Shown: positions 18,496 to 28,651 of the stretch, one piece after another | How the letters are laid out: every line of letters begins with the position of its first letter | Numbering within the stretch: position 1 is the stretch's first letter | From: Marispirochaeta aestuarii | GTDB lineage: Bacteria > Spirochaetota > Spirochaetia > JC444 > Marispirochaetaceae | Assembly (NCBI RefSeq): GCF_002087085.1 | Contig: NZ_MWQY01000005.1 | Coordinates: 124,001-188,000 of the forward strand | DNA: 64,000 nucleotides | Direction: 5' to 3' | Made by a program: the position numbers and the translations under genes | Notes under the pieces: model-generated | What the model was told of the DNA's origin: nothing | Seen by the model: only the letters and a program-made list of their open reading frames with translations | Database searches by the model: none

Positions 18496-18789
18496 ATGTT
18501 CAGCTACTATTTTAACATTGCCCTGGTGTATATCCTTCTAGGTTTTATTACAGCGGTGTTCTTTTATTTTATACTGAAAAGGGACATCTTCGGCCGTTTC
18601 TGGGGCGCCTTGATCGTTGCTCTCATAGGCTCCTTTGCCGGGGGAGTCTTCGGCTATATCCTGGATGATCTTATTACGCGTCTGACGAGGGTCAACGGGA
18701 CGGTAAATATTTTCCCGCCCCTTATTACGGCATTTATCTGTATCTGGGTATTCTCGAACCTGAGCGAAAAACAGAAAAAGGATGACTGA
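18496..18789 (+). CDS. Small integral membrane protein
   Basis: The 97-residue protein has three hydrophobic segments (about residues 5-27, 36-58 and 71-88) and a charged C-terminal tail (LSEKQKKDD). The second segment is glycine-rich (LIVALIGSFAGGVFGYIL), resembling the small YeaQ/YmgE-like membrane proteins, but I cannot assign a family with confidence. It lies 17 bases after the lipoprotein gene with an AGGCAGG-like ribosome-binding site. Confidence 0.65.
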   Translation: MFSYYFNIALVYILLGFITAVFFYFILKRDIFGRFWGALIVALIGSFAGGVFGYILDDLITRLTRVNGTVNIFPPLITAFICIWVFSNLSEKQKKDD

Positions 18790-18854
18790 CATTACTTCCG
18801 ATAATTTATATTCTGTCTACCTGAGTGTTGCCTGGAATAAGAAGGATTTACGGT

Positions 18855-19658
18855 GTGACCGATAGAAAAGAAACCTTTAATGATCTTTACGCTATAATCT
18901 CCCGCTTGAGAGCACCCGACGGATGTCCCTGGGACAGAAAGCAGACCATGGAGGATATGAAAAAATATCTTCTTGAAGAGAGCTATGAAACTGTAACAGC
19001 TGTTCAGGAAAATGACAAGGAATCAATAAAAGAAGAAATTGGTGATGTTTTCCTGATACTCTCCATGATGATGCGAATTGCTGAGGAGAACGGTGATTTT
19101 TACCCCGGCGATGTATTCAATGAAATATGCCGGAAACTCGTACGCCGTCATCCCCATGTCTTTGGAGAAGAAGAAATTGATGATCCCGAAAAAGTAAAGG
19201 AAAAATGGGACGAGATAAAAACCACGCTGGAAGGCAGAAAAAAGAAGAAAGGGGTACATGCCGTCTCTCCAGGCTTCCCTCCCCTGGAACGCTCCTACAA
19301 GATTCAAAAAAGAGCGGCTAAAGAAGGATTCGACTGGGAAGATCACAATGGCCCTTTCAGGAAGATCGAAGAAGAACTTGAAGAACTGAAGAATGCCATC
19401 GAAAAGAGAAAAAACAGCGATACGGAAGAAGAACTGGGTGATCTGCTTTTCTCCGTAGTCAACATAGCGCGCAAATTGAATGTTGATCCCATGACTGCCC
19501 TGCACCGGACAAACCAAAAGTTCCTTGCACGATATTCGGAAGTAGAGCGTCTCATGAAGGAAAATTCATTGGAGATGAAACAGGAGAATCTGGAAATTAT
19601 GGACCGCTACTGGAACCAGGCAAAGAAACTGGAACAGAATCCGGATGTTCAGACCTGA
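18855..19658 (+). CDS. mazG: Nucleoside triphosphate pyrophosphohydrolase MazG
   Basis: MazG hydrolyses NTPs or dNTPs to the monophosphate and pyrophosphate and helps clear aberrant nucleotides. The GTG at 18855 is chosen over an upstream TTG because AGAAGGA precedes it. The 267-residue product has two MazG domains. The first has CPWDRKQTMEDMKKYLLEESYE and EEIGDVFLILSMM; the second has FDWEDHNGPFRKIEEELEEL and EELGDLLFSVVNIAR. Its 3' end overlaps the convergent radical SAM gene by 62 bases. Confidence 0.95.
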   Translation: MTDRKETFNDLYAIISRLRAPDGCPWDRKQTMEDMKKYLLEESYETVTAVQENDKESIKEEIGDVFLILSMMMRIAEENGDFYPGDVFNEICRKLVRRHPHVFGEEEIDDPEKVKEKWDEIKTTLEGRKKKKGVHAVSPGFPPLERSYKIQKRAAKEGFDWEDHNGPFRKIEEELEELKNAIEKRKNSDTEEELGDLLFSVVNIARKLNVDPMTALHRTNQKFLARYSEVERLMKENSLEMKQENLEIMDRYWNQAKKLEQNPDVQT

Positions 19659-22044
19659 AATAGGTTTTTATCCGGGTAAGCTCAAATTCTTCAAGATTAT
19701 CCGTAAAGCTGCTGCGTAAAAGACGGCTGATTCCTTTTACATCCGCTTTTCCGTCGGGGTAAAAAAATCGAAACACATAATTCTCCTCCTGTTCAAGGGG
19801 AGTATCTAAATGTGGAGAAAAGAGGTTTTGAATCTCCTGTTCATGTGTTTCTGCAAAATTTCTTCGCACTTTCAATTCGTAATCTGAACCATGGTAATAA
19901 GACATTACAGATTTAACACCCTGGGGAAAATCGAAAAAGGTTCCGGAAATAATTCTCATTCCCTCCGGCATCGAGGTGTTACATAAACGGGAGAATTCAC
20001 GGGGTTCGAAATCTTCATCAAGGAAAATCATGGCAACCTCATGGTATGACGAAACTCCAAGAGACAGGGGATGTGCAAACTCCAGTTTAGGCTTGGGATT
20101 GAAACCCTGGGTATACTGAACCGGGATCTCCTGCCGGGTGAAAAGCCGTTGGAAAACAGTAACAAGGTTTTTATGTGAAAGAAACCTGGAGGGACCTTCC
20201 TTCGTAAAACTGAAAAGAAACCGTTTGAATTTTCGCGCATTTTCTATAGGCTGCACTTTATTTTCCGGTTTATCATTCAACGCAGGTTGTGCCAGATCAA
20301 TTCCTTTTTCGTCATCGCAGGCACCGCAGTTGTGGCGGCAGAGCTGCTTACAGGGGTCGGTAAGCTCACCCTTTTCTGCCCGTCTGTATTCAGCCTCGAG
20401 GTATGATTTACGTACACCTATATCAATGGAATCCCAGGGGAGAACTTCATCTGCGCTCCGGGGACGGGAGACTTCACTGATGGGATCCCAGCTTTCTTCC
20501 TGCAGTATCTTTCGCCACAGGTCACGATTGAGATATTCTTCCCAGGCGTCCAGGCGGGCTCCCGCGTAATAGGCTTTTTCTATAATGCCCCCTACCCGTT
20601 CATCCCCCCGCGAGATGAGGCCCTCGAGGATCGAGGCAAAAGGAGAATGGTATCCGAATTTATACAGCTTTCTGTTCAGGCCGTTCCGAATAGAGTGAAT
20701 TGTATTGAGTGCCTTTTCCTCGCTCAGCTGATAGGATCTCTGAAAAGGAGTATGCGGTTTGGGAATAAAGGTGTTAACCGTAAGATGTATGCGTACTCCG
20801 GTCTTTTTACGTATCTCCTCGAGGTAATCGATGATGGCCTGGGGAGTGCTCTCGGAATCCTGGGGAAGCCCGATCATAAAATAGAACTTGGCGCTTCTCC
20901 AACCGAATTTCTTCGCGGCATTGAGTATTTCAATGATTCTTTCCGCCGGTACTTCCTTGTTGATGCTCAGTTGTCCTGCAAGTTCCGGAGTCTCAACGGC
21001 AAAGGTCAAGCCACTCTTACGGACTTCAGATATTCGATTCAGGATAGGCAGGGTGAAACTGTTGACCCTGAGAGAGGGCAGACTGAAAGAAACCTGACGA
21101 TCAGAAAATCTTGCTGTAAGCAGGTCTACAAGAGACTGTAATTGTGAATAGTCCCCGGTCGAAAGACTCGACAAGGTTATCTCCCTGTAACCGTATTTAT
21201 GGAAAAGATACTCCGCTTCTTCCATAATGATATCGATTTCTTTTTCCCTGTGAGGCCTGTAGACGACGCCGGCATGGCAAAATCTGCAGCCGTTTGGGCA
21301 TCCGCGCATTATCTCGACAACACCATGATCCTGTACCGCGCTCATACCGGGCAAAGGAAATTTTTGAAAGAACGGATTGCAGCCGAAGCCCTGCCATACA
21401 GCACGAGAGGTTTTTTCCGATTTTCCCGGGTACCAGATGTTCGGATGCTGATGAACCAGCTCGAGCAGTTCCCTTCGTCCAGCCCCTTTGGTTTTTGCGT
21501 CCCGCAGTTGTTCTATCAATTCGCTCCAGACCTGCTCTGCTTCACCTATGAATACGGCATCCAGAAAATTCGATAAAGGAGCAGGATTTGTCAAGGCACT
21601 TCCACCGGCAACCACTATGGGATCCCCGGGACCTCTATCGGCGCTGCGGAGGGGCACTCCGCCCATATCGAGAACCGAAAGAATCGACGTAGCGGAGAGC
21701 TCATAACCAACGGTAAAGGCCAGAATATCAAAATCCCGGACGGGACGGGCGTTTTCAAGGCTGTATAAGGGAAGGTTTTTTCTGTTCAACAGCTCTTCAA
21801 AATCGGGAGCCGGAACAAAGACACGTTCGCAGGCGACATCTTCCAGAGCATTCAGCATGCTATAAAGAATCCTGATGGAATAATTGGACATGCCTATTTC
21901 ATACAGATCAGGAAATGAAAGAGCTATCCGAAACTTCGTATCCTCGGGCTTTCTGATGATGGCATATTCACCGCCCACATAGCGTGCCGGTTTTTCAACC
22001 GACAACAGGCTGTTGCCGAGAGCGTCAAGAATATTGGTACGCAT
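19597..22044 (-). CDS. B12-binding-like radical SAM protein fused to a DUF2344 domain
   Basis: This 815-residue protein has an N-terminal cobalamin-binding-like domain (FRIALSFPDLYEIGMSNYSIRILYSMLN). A radical SAM core follows, with the CxxxCxxC cluster in MRGCPNGCRFCHAG (about residue 262), which binds the 4Fe-4S cluster. A C-terminal DUF2344 region lies at about 610-800 (FLFSFTKEGPSRFLSHKNLVTVFQRLF, QGFNPKPKLEFAHPLSLGV). A Cys-rich stretch (CKQLCRHNCGACDDEKG) joins the two. The reaction is unknown. In other genomes the two halves are often separate neighbouring genes, near RNase G and rplU. Here it is the last gene after rodA. Confidence 0.88.
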   Translation of the reverse strand: MRTNILDALGNSLLSVEKPARYVGGEYAIIRKPEDTKFRIALSFPDLYEIGMSNYSIRILYSMLNALEDVACERVFVPAPDFEELLNRKNLPLYSLENARPVRDFDILAFTVGYELSATSILSVLDMGGVPLRSADRGPGDPIVVAGGSALTNPAPLSNFLDAVFIGEAEQVWSELIEQLRDAKTKGAGRRELLELVHQHPNIWYPGKSEKTSRAVWQGFGCNPFFQKFPLPGMSAVQDHGVVEIMRGCPNGCRFCHAGVVYRPHREKEIDIIMEEAEYLFHKYGYREITLSSLSTGDYSQLQSLVDLLTARFSDRQVSFSLPSLRVNSFTLPILNRISEVRKSGLTFAVETPELAGQLSINKEVPAERIIEILNAAKKFGWRSAKFYFMIGLPQDSESTPQAIIDYLEEIRKKTGVRIHLTVNTFIPKPHTPFQRSYQLSEEKALNTIHSIRNGLNRKLYKFGYHSPFASILEGLISRGDERVGGIIEKAYYAGARLDAWEEYLNRDLWRKILQEESWDPISEVSRPRSADEVLPWDSIDIGVRKSYLEAEYRRAEKGELTDPCKQLCRHNCGACDDEKGIDLAQPALNDKPENKVQPIENARKFKRFLFSFTKEGPSRFLSHKNLVTVFQRLFTRQEIPVQYTQGFNPKPKLEFAHPLSLGVSSYHEVAMIFLDEDFEPREFSRLCNTSMPEGMRIISGTFFDFPQGVKSVMSYYHGSDYELKVRRNFAETHEQEIQNLFSPHLDTPLEQEENYVFRFFYPDGKADVKGISRLLRSSFTDNLEEFELTRIKTYFRSEHPDSVPVSLPGSSSGP

Positions 22045-22058
22045 GCTACATCCTTGTA

Positions 22059-23372
22059 CTAGAAATGATATCGCCGTTGATGTATATTCAACAGGATTCC
22101 TATGGAAATAAGGGAGTTGAGTATCGATGAGCCGCCGTATGAAACGAACGGCAAAGGTATCCCGGTTATCGGCATAATTCCCATGGTCATACCGATATTA
22201 ACGACCATATGAAAAAAAAGCATTCCTACTATACCAGCGCCAACGATCTTTCCATATCGGTCTTTCGCTGTCCAAATTATATAAATTCCACGAAGCAGAA
22301 CAACAGTAAAAAGAAGAAGAATCAGAAAACTCCCGATGAATCCCCACTCTTCGGCAATAATTGAAAAGATAAAGTCAGTACTCTGCATGGGCAGAAATCG
22401 ATACTGGCTCTGAGTCCCCTGCAAAAAACCCTTGCCGTAGAGTCCTCCGGATCCTACAGCTGTAATCGATTGTATAATATGCCAGCCGGTCCCGCGGGGA
22501 TCAATTTCCGGATCAAGAAATACAATAAGCCGCATTATCTGATAATCCTTAAGCACTTTTTGCATTAAAAATGCGCCGATAAAGGATAATGCAGAAGAAA
22601 AAGCAAAGAAACCGGTCCAGTAAAAATATTTTCTGTGATACGAAATAAAGCCTATAAGCGATAGTATGGTGATCAGTACTGCCACCAGAATCAGGTACGG
22701 CCAGAAGGAAGCCTCGGTAAGAATACGAATCAAGAACCCTTCATTGTGAAGGATTGCGCTGTTCCATTCGGGGAGAATTCCGAGAATGATTGTGAGGAAC
22801 CCGCTGAGGACAAGGAAAAAAAGATACCGTAACGGTACGAGTGCAATAAAGGCCGAAAAAAGATAAATCGGTACAAATACCAGTGCTGTTCCCATATCAG
22901 GCTGGAGGAGGATAAGGCCCATGGGAAGGGCAACGATTCCCAGGCTCATGAAAAGGGTGCTGAGCTTCCTGATGGAGTTGCGGTGCTGATCGAAAAAGTA
23001 TCCGAGGTAGAGTATTGTAAGAATTTTCATTAATTCAGACGGTTGACCCACATGGAATGAACCCAGGGTTATCCATGCTCTGGCTCCGTTGACGACTTTG
23101 CCAAAGACAAGGGTATAGACCAGAACCAGAATACCGGCAAGATAAAAATAGAGAGACCATTCGCCAAGGCGTGAATAATTACCAAAACTGAACAGGAGAC
23201 ACAGTACCAGTCCGATTGATATGGAGATTATCTGCTTTATATATTCGTTGGAGTAAACAATACCGCTGGATGAAACACCTGATGAGTATATAAAAAGAAC
23301 GCCGATAAGCATAAGGGCTATCACGGATAGGAAAATGAAAATATCAAAGCCGAGAAATGATCGAAGTTTCAT
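22059..23372 (-). CDS. rodA: Peptidoglycan polymerase RodA (SEDS family)
   Basis: RodA is the glycosyltransferase that polymerises lipid II in the elongasome, working with the transpeptidase MrdA. The 437-residue protein has about ten membrane helices and SEDS motifs such as VVNGARAWITLG, QPSELMKI, LLQPDMGTALVF and the C-terminal GIMPITGIPLPFVSYGGSS. The start codon overlaps the mrdA stop by one base, so synthesis of the polymerase/transpeptidase pair is coupled. Confidence 0.95.
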   Translation of the reverse strand: MKLRSFLGFDIFIFLSVIALMLIGVLFIYSSGVSSSGIVYSNEYIKQIISISIGLVLCLLFSFGNYSRLGEWSLYFYLAGILVLVYTLVFGKVVNGARAWITLGSFHVGQPSELMKILTILYLGYFFDQHRNSIRKLSTLFMSLGIVALPMGLILLQPDMGTALVFVPIYLFSAFIALVPLRYLFFLVLSGFLTIILGILPEWNSAILHNEGFLIRILTEASFWPYLILVAVLITILSLIGFISYHRKYFYWTGFFAFSSALSFIGAFLMQKVLKDYQIMRLIVFLDPEIDPRGTGWHIIQSITAVGSGGLYGKGFLQGTQSQYRFLPMQSTDFIFSIIAEEWGFIGSFLILLLFTVVLLRGIYIIWTAKDRYGKIVGAGIVGMLFFHMVVNIGMTMGIMPITGIPLPFVSYGGSSILNSLISIGILLNIHQRRYHF

Positions 23373-25243
23373 CAGGGCTTATCCCTGAAAAGATCGGGAA
23401 ACATCCACTGCCAGCGTAAGGACTTTACTGCCTGTTTGAAATCCTCGTCTGCAAATATCCCCTGGAAAATAATATTTGCCGCCTTTGGTGCCCACCATTC
23501 CCAATCATTTACTGCTTCAACATTAATTGCCACTACCACTTGATCTTCAGGAGGTCCGTTGAAGGGTGCGTAGGCTACAAACCATGAACTCCACTGGTCC
23601 TCGAATCCCGCCTCTCCGGTTCCGGTCTTGCCGGCCACCTCCACTGCCTGTGTTGTCAACACCACCTTGGCAGTTCCATCGACGATTACACCGCGAAGAT
23701 ATTCCTGAACCTTTTTAAAGACCTCCGGATTAATCGTTGACTGTTGTAGTATTTCCGGTTCCTGTTCTTCAACAACTGATCCTGAAACAGGATCCCGTAT
23801 TTCCTTTAGAAAATGCGGCCGGTAAATAATACCTTCGTTGACTACCATGGCCATCATGTTCGCCATCTGTACAGGAGTAACAAGCAGGTCGCCCTGCCCT
23901 ATTGATATATTGGCTGTATCTCCACCCACCCATTTTACATTAAATGTCTCTTCTTTCCATTGCGGGCTCGGCACCCTCCCTGCGGTTTCTCCCGGAAGGT
24001 CGACATTCGTCGTCTGTCCAAAACCAAACTGCTGGGAGAAGTTTATTATACGATCAACGCCAAGGTAGCGGAGTCCAACGGTCCAGAAGTAGACATTACA
24101 GGATTCAGCGAGTCCTCCTTTCAGATCAAGGGGGCCATGACCTGTCTTTTTGTGACAGTTGAAAACCCGATTTCCGATACGCAGATAGCCGGGGCAATCT
24201 ATTTTCTGTTCAGGAGGAAACACCTTCTCTTCCAGAATTGCCGTTGTCATAACGGTCTTGAAGGCCGACGCTGGGGCATAGGAGGCCTGGATAGCCCTGT
24301 TGAGAAAGGGAAAACGGGGGTCGAGGCTTGTTTTTCTGTACTCGGAAGGATCCCTCTCCGTTCCGAACATGTTTGGATTGAACCAGGGATACGATACCAT
24401 TGCAAGGATCTCCCCGGTGGATGGTTTTAAAACAACGACAGACCCGACTCTGGGGCCAAGGGCTTCTTCCACCAGTTTCTGAATCCTGCGGTCTATTGTA
24501 AGAACGAGGTTGTTGCCGGAAACGGGGGCCTGCACATCCACGCCGGGCTGAAAAACCCTTCTGCCCCTGACATCCACGGTGGAATATCGAATTCCGTCAG
24601 TTCCCCTAAGCAGCTTGTCGTATACTTTTTCAATTCCGCTCTTTCCAAGAGTTGAAGACTGGGAGTATCCCTGGTTATACAGAACCTGAAGCTCTTCCCT
24701 GGTAATATCACCTACATAGCCGATGATGTGCGACAAAGAACCCGGCACGGTGTAGGAACGAATTGATTTGTTGTTCCAGGTAATACCGGGAAAATCATCT
24801 ATGTGTTCTGCAAGATAACTGATGGTCCTCAGATCGACACCCGACGCGACCTCTACGGGCTGATACAGGTGATCATAGGAAGGCAGAATTCTTCCTTCAA
24901 TCTGTTCGACCGTCAGATCAAGGACCTCGGCCAGCCTTGGAAAAATCAGTTTGCGATCCGCCCTGGAAAGCTCCGCAGGTATGACGTTCACCGCGAAGGA
25001 TGGGATATTAATGGCCAGGGGAAGGTCAAAGTTACGGTCGTAAATCTCCCCCCGCTGGGCAGAGATTATCGAACTCCTTCGGGCGACCTGTTGAGCCCGG
25101 CGCTGGAATTCATTAGCCCTGATCACCTGTAAACTGAACAGATACAGAACGAAAATCAGGATGCTTACCACAAAGATACCGCCAATAGTCAAAAGGCGCA
25201 GTTTGTTTGATGGGTTATCCCGCTCGCCAAAACCGATACTCAT
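23372..25243 (-). CDS. mrdA: Penicillin-binding protein 2 (elongation transpeptidase)
   Basis: MrdA cross-links peptidoglycan in the lateral wall. The 623-residue class B PBP has an N-terminal anchor (about 17-40), a PBP dimerisation region and a transpeptidase domain. Its three active-site motifs are SAFK (about residue 325), SCN (about 381) and KTG in VAGKTGTGEAG (about 540). It overlaps mreD by four bases and rodA by one. The serine motif is in the context YAPASAFKTVMT rather than the more usual STFK. Confidence 0.95.
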   Translation of the reverse strand: MSIGFGERDNPSNKLRLLTIGGIFVVSILIFVLYLFSLQVIRANEFQRRAQQVARRSSIISAQRGEIYDRNFDLPLAINIPSFAVNVIPAELSRADRKLIFPRLAEVLDLTVEQIEGRILPSYDHLYQPVEVASGVDLRTISYLAEHIDDFPGITWNNKSIRSYTVPGSLSHIIGYVGDITREELQVLYNQGYSQSSTLGKSGIEKVYDKLLRGTDGIRYSTVDVRGRRVFQPGVDVQAPVSGNNLVLTIDRRIQKLVEEALGPRVGSVVVLKPSTGEILAMVSYPWFNPNMFGTERDPSEYRKTSLDPRFPFLNRAIQASYAPASAFKTVMTTAILEEKVFPPEQKIDCPGYLRIGNRVFNCHKKTGHGPLDLKGGLAESCNVYFWTVGLRYLGVDRIINFSQQFGFGQTTNVDLPGETAGRVPSPQWKEETFNVKWVGGDTANISIGQGDLLVTPVQMANMMAMVVNEGIIYRPHFLKEIRDPVSGSVVEEQEPEILQQSTINPEVFKKVQEYLRGVIVDGTAKVVLTTQAVEVAGKTGTGEAGFEDQWSSWFVAYAPFNGPPEDQVVVAINVEAVNDWEWWAPKAANIIFQGIFADEDFKQAVKSLRWQWMFPDLFRDKP

Positions 25244-25746
25244 CGGTCCTCACTCCGAATATTGAAAGGCACTATTCCGGTAAGACGTAAAAGTCCAAAA
25301 CAGATAGGAGAAATAAGGGCGTGAAACAACAGCATCAAAGGAAAGGAACCGGAGAAAGGATGGCTCGATACTGCAATGGAAAAAATGGTAATGAGCAGGG
25401 TTCCGGTAAGCAGGTTGATCAGGCCGGCAAAAAACATGAGTACCATGGGCATGAAAATGGGATCAAGAAAGATTTTCCCCCGCAAGGAACCCGCCAGATA
25501 ACCGACCAGGCTGAAGGAAAAGCTGTGCAGGCCCAGAGGAGCTGCGGACAGAAAATCCACAGCAAGGCCCAGGCAAAAACCAATAAGCACTGCGCGCATC
25601 GAACCTTGCGCATGGGCAATGAAAATAAAGAACACCAGATAAATCCCCGGTTCAAGTCCAATTATTCCCAGTTCGCGGACGATTATGGTCTCCAGAAGGA
25701 GTAAACCCGTCAGCATAAGTATCTGTACAGCAGGATGGCGAATCAT
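25240..25746 (-). CDS. mreD: Rod shape-determining protein MreD
   Basis: MreD is a small polytopic membrane protein of the elongasome. The 168-residue product is hydrophobic with about five membrane helices, and its position between mreC and mrdA with four-base overlaps on both sides identifies it. Sequence alone is weakly conserved in this family, so context carries most of the call. Confidence 0.88.
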   Translation of the reverse strand: MIRHPAVQILMLTGLLLLETIIVRELGIIGLEPGIYLVFFIFIAHAQGSMRAVLIGFCLGLAVDFLSAAPLGLHSFSFSLVGYLAGSLRGKIFLDPIFMPMVLMFFAGLINLLTGTLLITIFSIAVSSHPFSGSFPLMLLFHALISPICFGLLRLTGIVPFNIRSEDR

Positions 25747-26609
25747 TTGGATGTTTCTCCGGAAGTTGGGGACTGAATATCAAGAACAACGACATACTCC
25801 AGACGGGAAAAATCTATAATAGGTTCTATGGAAAGTTCCAGATCCGGTTCCCACTCCTTGGAACCGATTGAGCGTACCCTTCCGATAAAAATATCCGGTG
25901 GATATATGGAATCGAGACCCGAGGTCTCAACCAGATCCCCGAACTGGATTTCTTCTCTGGCTGCCTTAACGACATAGCGCATGATTATTGGATGATGTAT
26001 TCCGCCTCCTCCCTGAACAAGCCCTTCAAAGCGGGAGTTCTGCAGTCTGCTGCTGACATAGCAGTTTGCGGAGATCAGAGGGAGGACTCTGGATGTAAAG
26101 GGTCCGGTTTCCAGAATTTTACCTACGACACCCTGGAATCCCTGCTGATAGGCAATAACCGGCATGTCTCTGGAAATCCCGTCCCGGCTCCCTTTATTAA
26201 TAGTAAAGGAATGGAAGTATGCCGAGGGGTCCTTTGCAATTATTCTTGAAGGAATATGTCGATAATCCAGTTCTTCCGTTAATTCCAGCAGGGTTCTGAG
26301 ACGTTCATTCTCGCTCCGCAGATTAACCAGATCTCTCTGGATCAGCTGATAATCCTCCATTTTTTCCCGGAGAGCTTCATATTCGCTTTTCAGCATCTTC
26401 AATTCCGTGATGGAGTTTGCAGTTTCGCGGAAAAAGTTCTTGACCCCTGCAAATCCGATCTGGAAGGTGGAAAGTACGGAATACCCGAATTGTGCGGGAT
26501 TTATTGAAAAGGACTTTGTGTCCACCACGAGAATCACCAGGCTTAAAAATAAGGCCGCAAGGAGTGTTAAACCCCTTCGGCGCTTGAAGAGAAAACCATT
26601 TTCGTTCAT
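25743..26609 (-). CDS. mreC: Rod shape-determining protein MreC
   Basis: MreC is the periplasmic scaffold that activates the MrdA-RodA complex. The 288-residue protein has an N-terminal membrane helix (about 12-32) and a coiled coil (about 62-105, ELKMLKSEYEALREKMEDYQLIQRDLVNLRSENERLRTLLEL). Two beta domains follow with IAKDPSAYFHSFTINKGSRDGI and GRVRSIGSKEWEPD. It starts six bases after mreB. Confidence 0.94.
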   Translation of the reverse strand: MNENGFLFKRRRGLTLLAALFLSLVILVVDTKSFSINPAQFGYSVLSTFQIGFAGVKNFFRETANSITELKMLKSEYEALREKMEDYQLIQRDLVNLRSENERLRTLLELTEELDYRHIPSRIIAKDPSAYFHSFTINKGSRDGISRDMPVIAYQQGFQGVVGKILETGPFTSRVLPLISANCYVSSRLQNSRFEGLVQGGGGIHHPIIMRYVVKAAREEIQFGDLVETSGLDSIYPPDIFIGRVRSIGSKEWEPDLELSIEPIIDFSRLEYVVVLDIQSPTSGETSK

Positions 26610-26614
26610 AAGGC

Positions 26615-27658
26615 TTACGAATTCAGATTATTATAGATTGTCTGGTTGCTCGCCATATCCTTTGTATGCTGAAAATACATCCCCGCTCCGTTGGCCACGC
26701 ACAGAAGAGGGTCCTCCGCCAGTATAACGGGCACGCCGGTTTCTTTGCTGATGAGCTTGGGCAGACCCTTGAGGAGCGAGCCTCCTCCGGTCATGACGAT
26801 CCCGCGTTCAACGATATCCGCTGCGAGTTCCGGAGGGGTTTGTCCCAGAGTTCTCTTTATCTCTTCGATTACGGCGTTGATCGGTTCCTGAAGGGCTTCC
26901 CGTACCTCTACCGAGTCTATCTCAAGCCGGCGGGGCAGGCCCGTTATTGCATCCGTACCTTTAATCTCCATCTTCTCTATGGTTTTATCAGCAATTGCAT
27001 TTCCAATCTTGATCTTCAGGTTTTCTGCGGTCTGCTCACCCACAATCAGGTTGTGAACGTTTCTGACGTGTTTGATTATAGCTTCATCAAACTCATCTCC
27101 CCCAATACGGATGGCCTTGCTTACGACCATTCCGCCCAGGGAGATAACAGAAATTTCTGTTGTCCCGCCCCCAATATCGCAGATCATGTGCCCTGCGGGT
27201 TCAAATATGGGAATCTTGGCTCCAATGGCAGCGGCAAGGGATTCCTCGATGACCTTTACCTCTCTGGCGCCTGCCTTATATGCCGCTTCTTCGACTGCCC
27301 GGCGCTCAACTTCGGTGATACAGGTGGGAACACCTATGACCATTCTCGGTTTGACGAACCAACGCCGGGGCAGTACTTTACTGATAAAGTAGCGGATCAT
27401 TTTTTCGGTGGTCTCAAGGTCCGCGATGACTCCGTCCCGGAGCGGCCGGATCGCAATAATATCCCCGGGAGTCTTCCAGAGCATTCTTTTTGCTTCAACA
27501 CCGACGGCTACGACTTTTTTTGTTCCCCGTTCAACGGCGACTACGGAGGGTTCACTGATTACAATACCTTTACCCCTGACATAGATAAGGGTATTGCAGG
27601 TACCAAGATCTATACCAATTTCAGTGGAAAACGCGTCGGCGATATTAAAAGCTCCCAT
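26615..27658 (-). CDS. mreB: Actin-like rod shape-determining protein MreB
   Basis: MreB forms membrane-bound filaments that orient wall synthesis. The ATG at 27658 is chosen because a strong GGAGGATT site lies just upstream; the open frame extends further back into the TPR gene without a comparable site. The 347-residue product has the actin-fold signatures [37 protein letters not shown] and [17 protein letters not shown], and the C-terminal [17 protein letters not shown]. Confidence 0.96.
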   Translation of the reverse strand: MGAFNIADAFSTEIGIDLGTCNTLIYVRGKGIVISEPSVVAVERGTKKVVAVGVEAKRMLWKTPGDIIAIRPLRDGVIADLETTEKMIRYFISKVLPRRWFVKPRMVIGVPTCITEVERRAVEEAAYKAGAREVKVIEESLAAAIGAKIPIFEPAGHMICDIGGGTTEISVISLGGMVVSKAIRIGGDEFDEAIIKHVRNVHNLIVGEQTAENLKIKIGNAIADKTIEKMEIKGTDAITGLPRRLEIDSVEVREALQEPINAVIEEIKRTLGQTPPELAADIVERGIVMTGGGSLLKGLPKLISKETGVPVILAEDPLLCVANGAGMYFQHTKDMASNQTIYNNLNS

Positions 27659-27674
27659 TAGGAATCCTCCAGCA

Positions 27675-28628
27675 TTAGTTGTAAAGTTTCTGACGCGCTC
27701 CATGGTGCGTCGGGTCAATCTCAAGCGCCTTCCGCCACTCAGCGCGCGCTTTGATAGTATCATTCAATTCATCATAAATCGAGCCCAAATAAAAATATGA
27801 ATCCGCTGAATTCCTGTTGATCGCCAGTATCTCTCGATACTGCTTTTCAGCCTTCAGATATTCCTCACGATTCATGTATATCCTGCCCAGCAGAAACCGG
27901 GCCTTTTGCTGCGTAGCCACATCAGTCGTTGCATTCAGGCAGCGCAGGAGGGTTTCTTCAGCCCGGGAAAACTCTTCCATCGAGAAATAGGTCTGTCCAA
28001 GAACAAGATATAAAGTATCGGATGGATTTTGATCAAGGGATTTCTCAAAATATTCTACACTCTTGCCGTACTCCCCGAGTTCAGAGTACGCAAGACCAAG
28101 GTACTCGTAACTGTCTGCCCCCTGGTACCCCAATTCAAGGGAACTCAGCATATAATCTATCGCAAGATCAGAGTAATAACGACCTTTGTGGTAATATGTT
28201 TTTGCCAGAATATAATGGACGCTTCCCTTCAGGGGGTAGTCTTCCGCGAGGTCTGCAAGCCTGAGGTGTTTTATTGCCTGATCAAAAAGGGGGATTTTGT
28301 CTTCCAGGGTAAACTTTGCAACCCCGCGGTAAAAAAAGGAAAAACCATTATAGATAAGAGCTTCCGGATTAAGCGGAGATGAATCCAGGATTTCCTCGCA
28401 GCGAAGATTTATCTGTTCATAATTCATCTGTTCCCAGAGGAGTTTCAGTTCCTCCCGCATGCTCAGCTCGTTTCCATTGACCTGCATAATCTTGTTTATG
28501 GAAAGCGCACCGACAGTTATGGAAAGAACAACAACAATGCCGGAAACAAGCATCTTAAGACCGCTTTTACGCCTTCCGTACCCCTGGGATGCACGCGAAA
28601 AGTTGAACCGATCCTTTGGTAGTTGCAT
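27675..28628 (-). CDS. Membrane-anchored TPR repeat protein upstream of mreB
   Basis: The ATG at 28628 (MQLPKDRFN) is chosen since the upstream part of the frame overlaps rnpB. The 317-residue product has one membrane helix at about residues 27-48 ([19 protein letters not shown]). Beyond it are about six TPR repeats, such as [33 protein letters not shown] and [33 protein letters not shown]. It ends 16 bases before mreB. A role as a periplasmic scaffold for wall-building proteins is plausible from context but not proven. Confidence 0.8.
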   Translation of the reverse strand: MQLPKDRFNFSRASQGYGRRKSGLKMLVSGIVVVLSITVGALSINKIMQVNGNELSMREELKLLWEQMNYEQINLRCEEILDSSPLNPEALIYNGFSFFYRGVAKFTLEDKIPLFDQAIKHLRLADLAEDYPLKGSVHYILAKTYYHKGRYYSDLAIDYMLSSLELGYQGADSYEYLGLAYSELGEYGKSVEYFEKSLDQNPSDTLYLVLGQTYFSMEEFSRAEETLLRCLNATTDVATQQKARFLLGRIYMNREEYLKAEKQYREILAINRNSADSYFYLGSIYDELNDTIKARAEWRKALEIDPTHHGARQKLYN

Positions 28629-28651
28629 CGTTGCCTCGTATATAAAATAAA

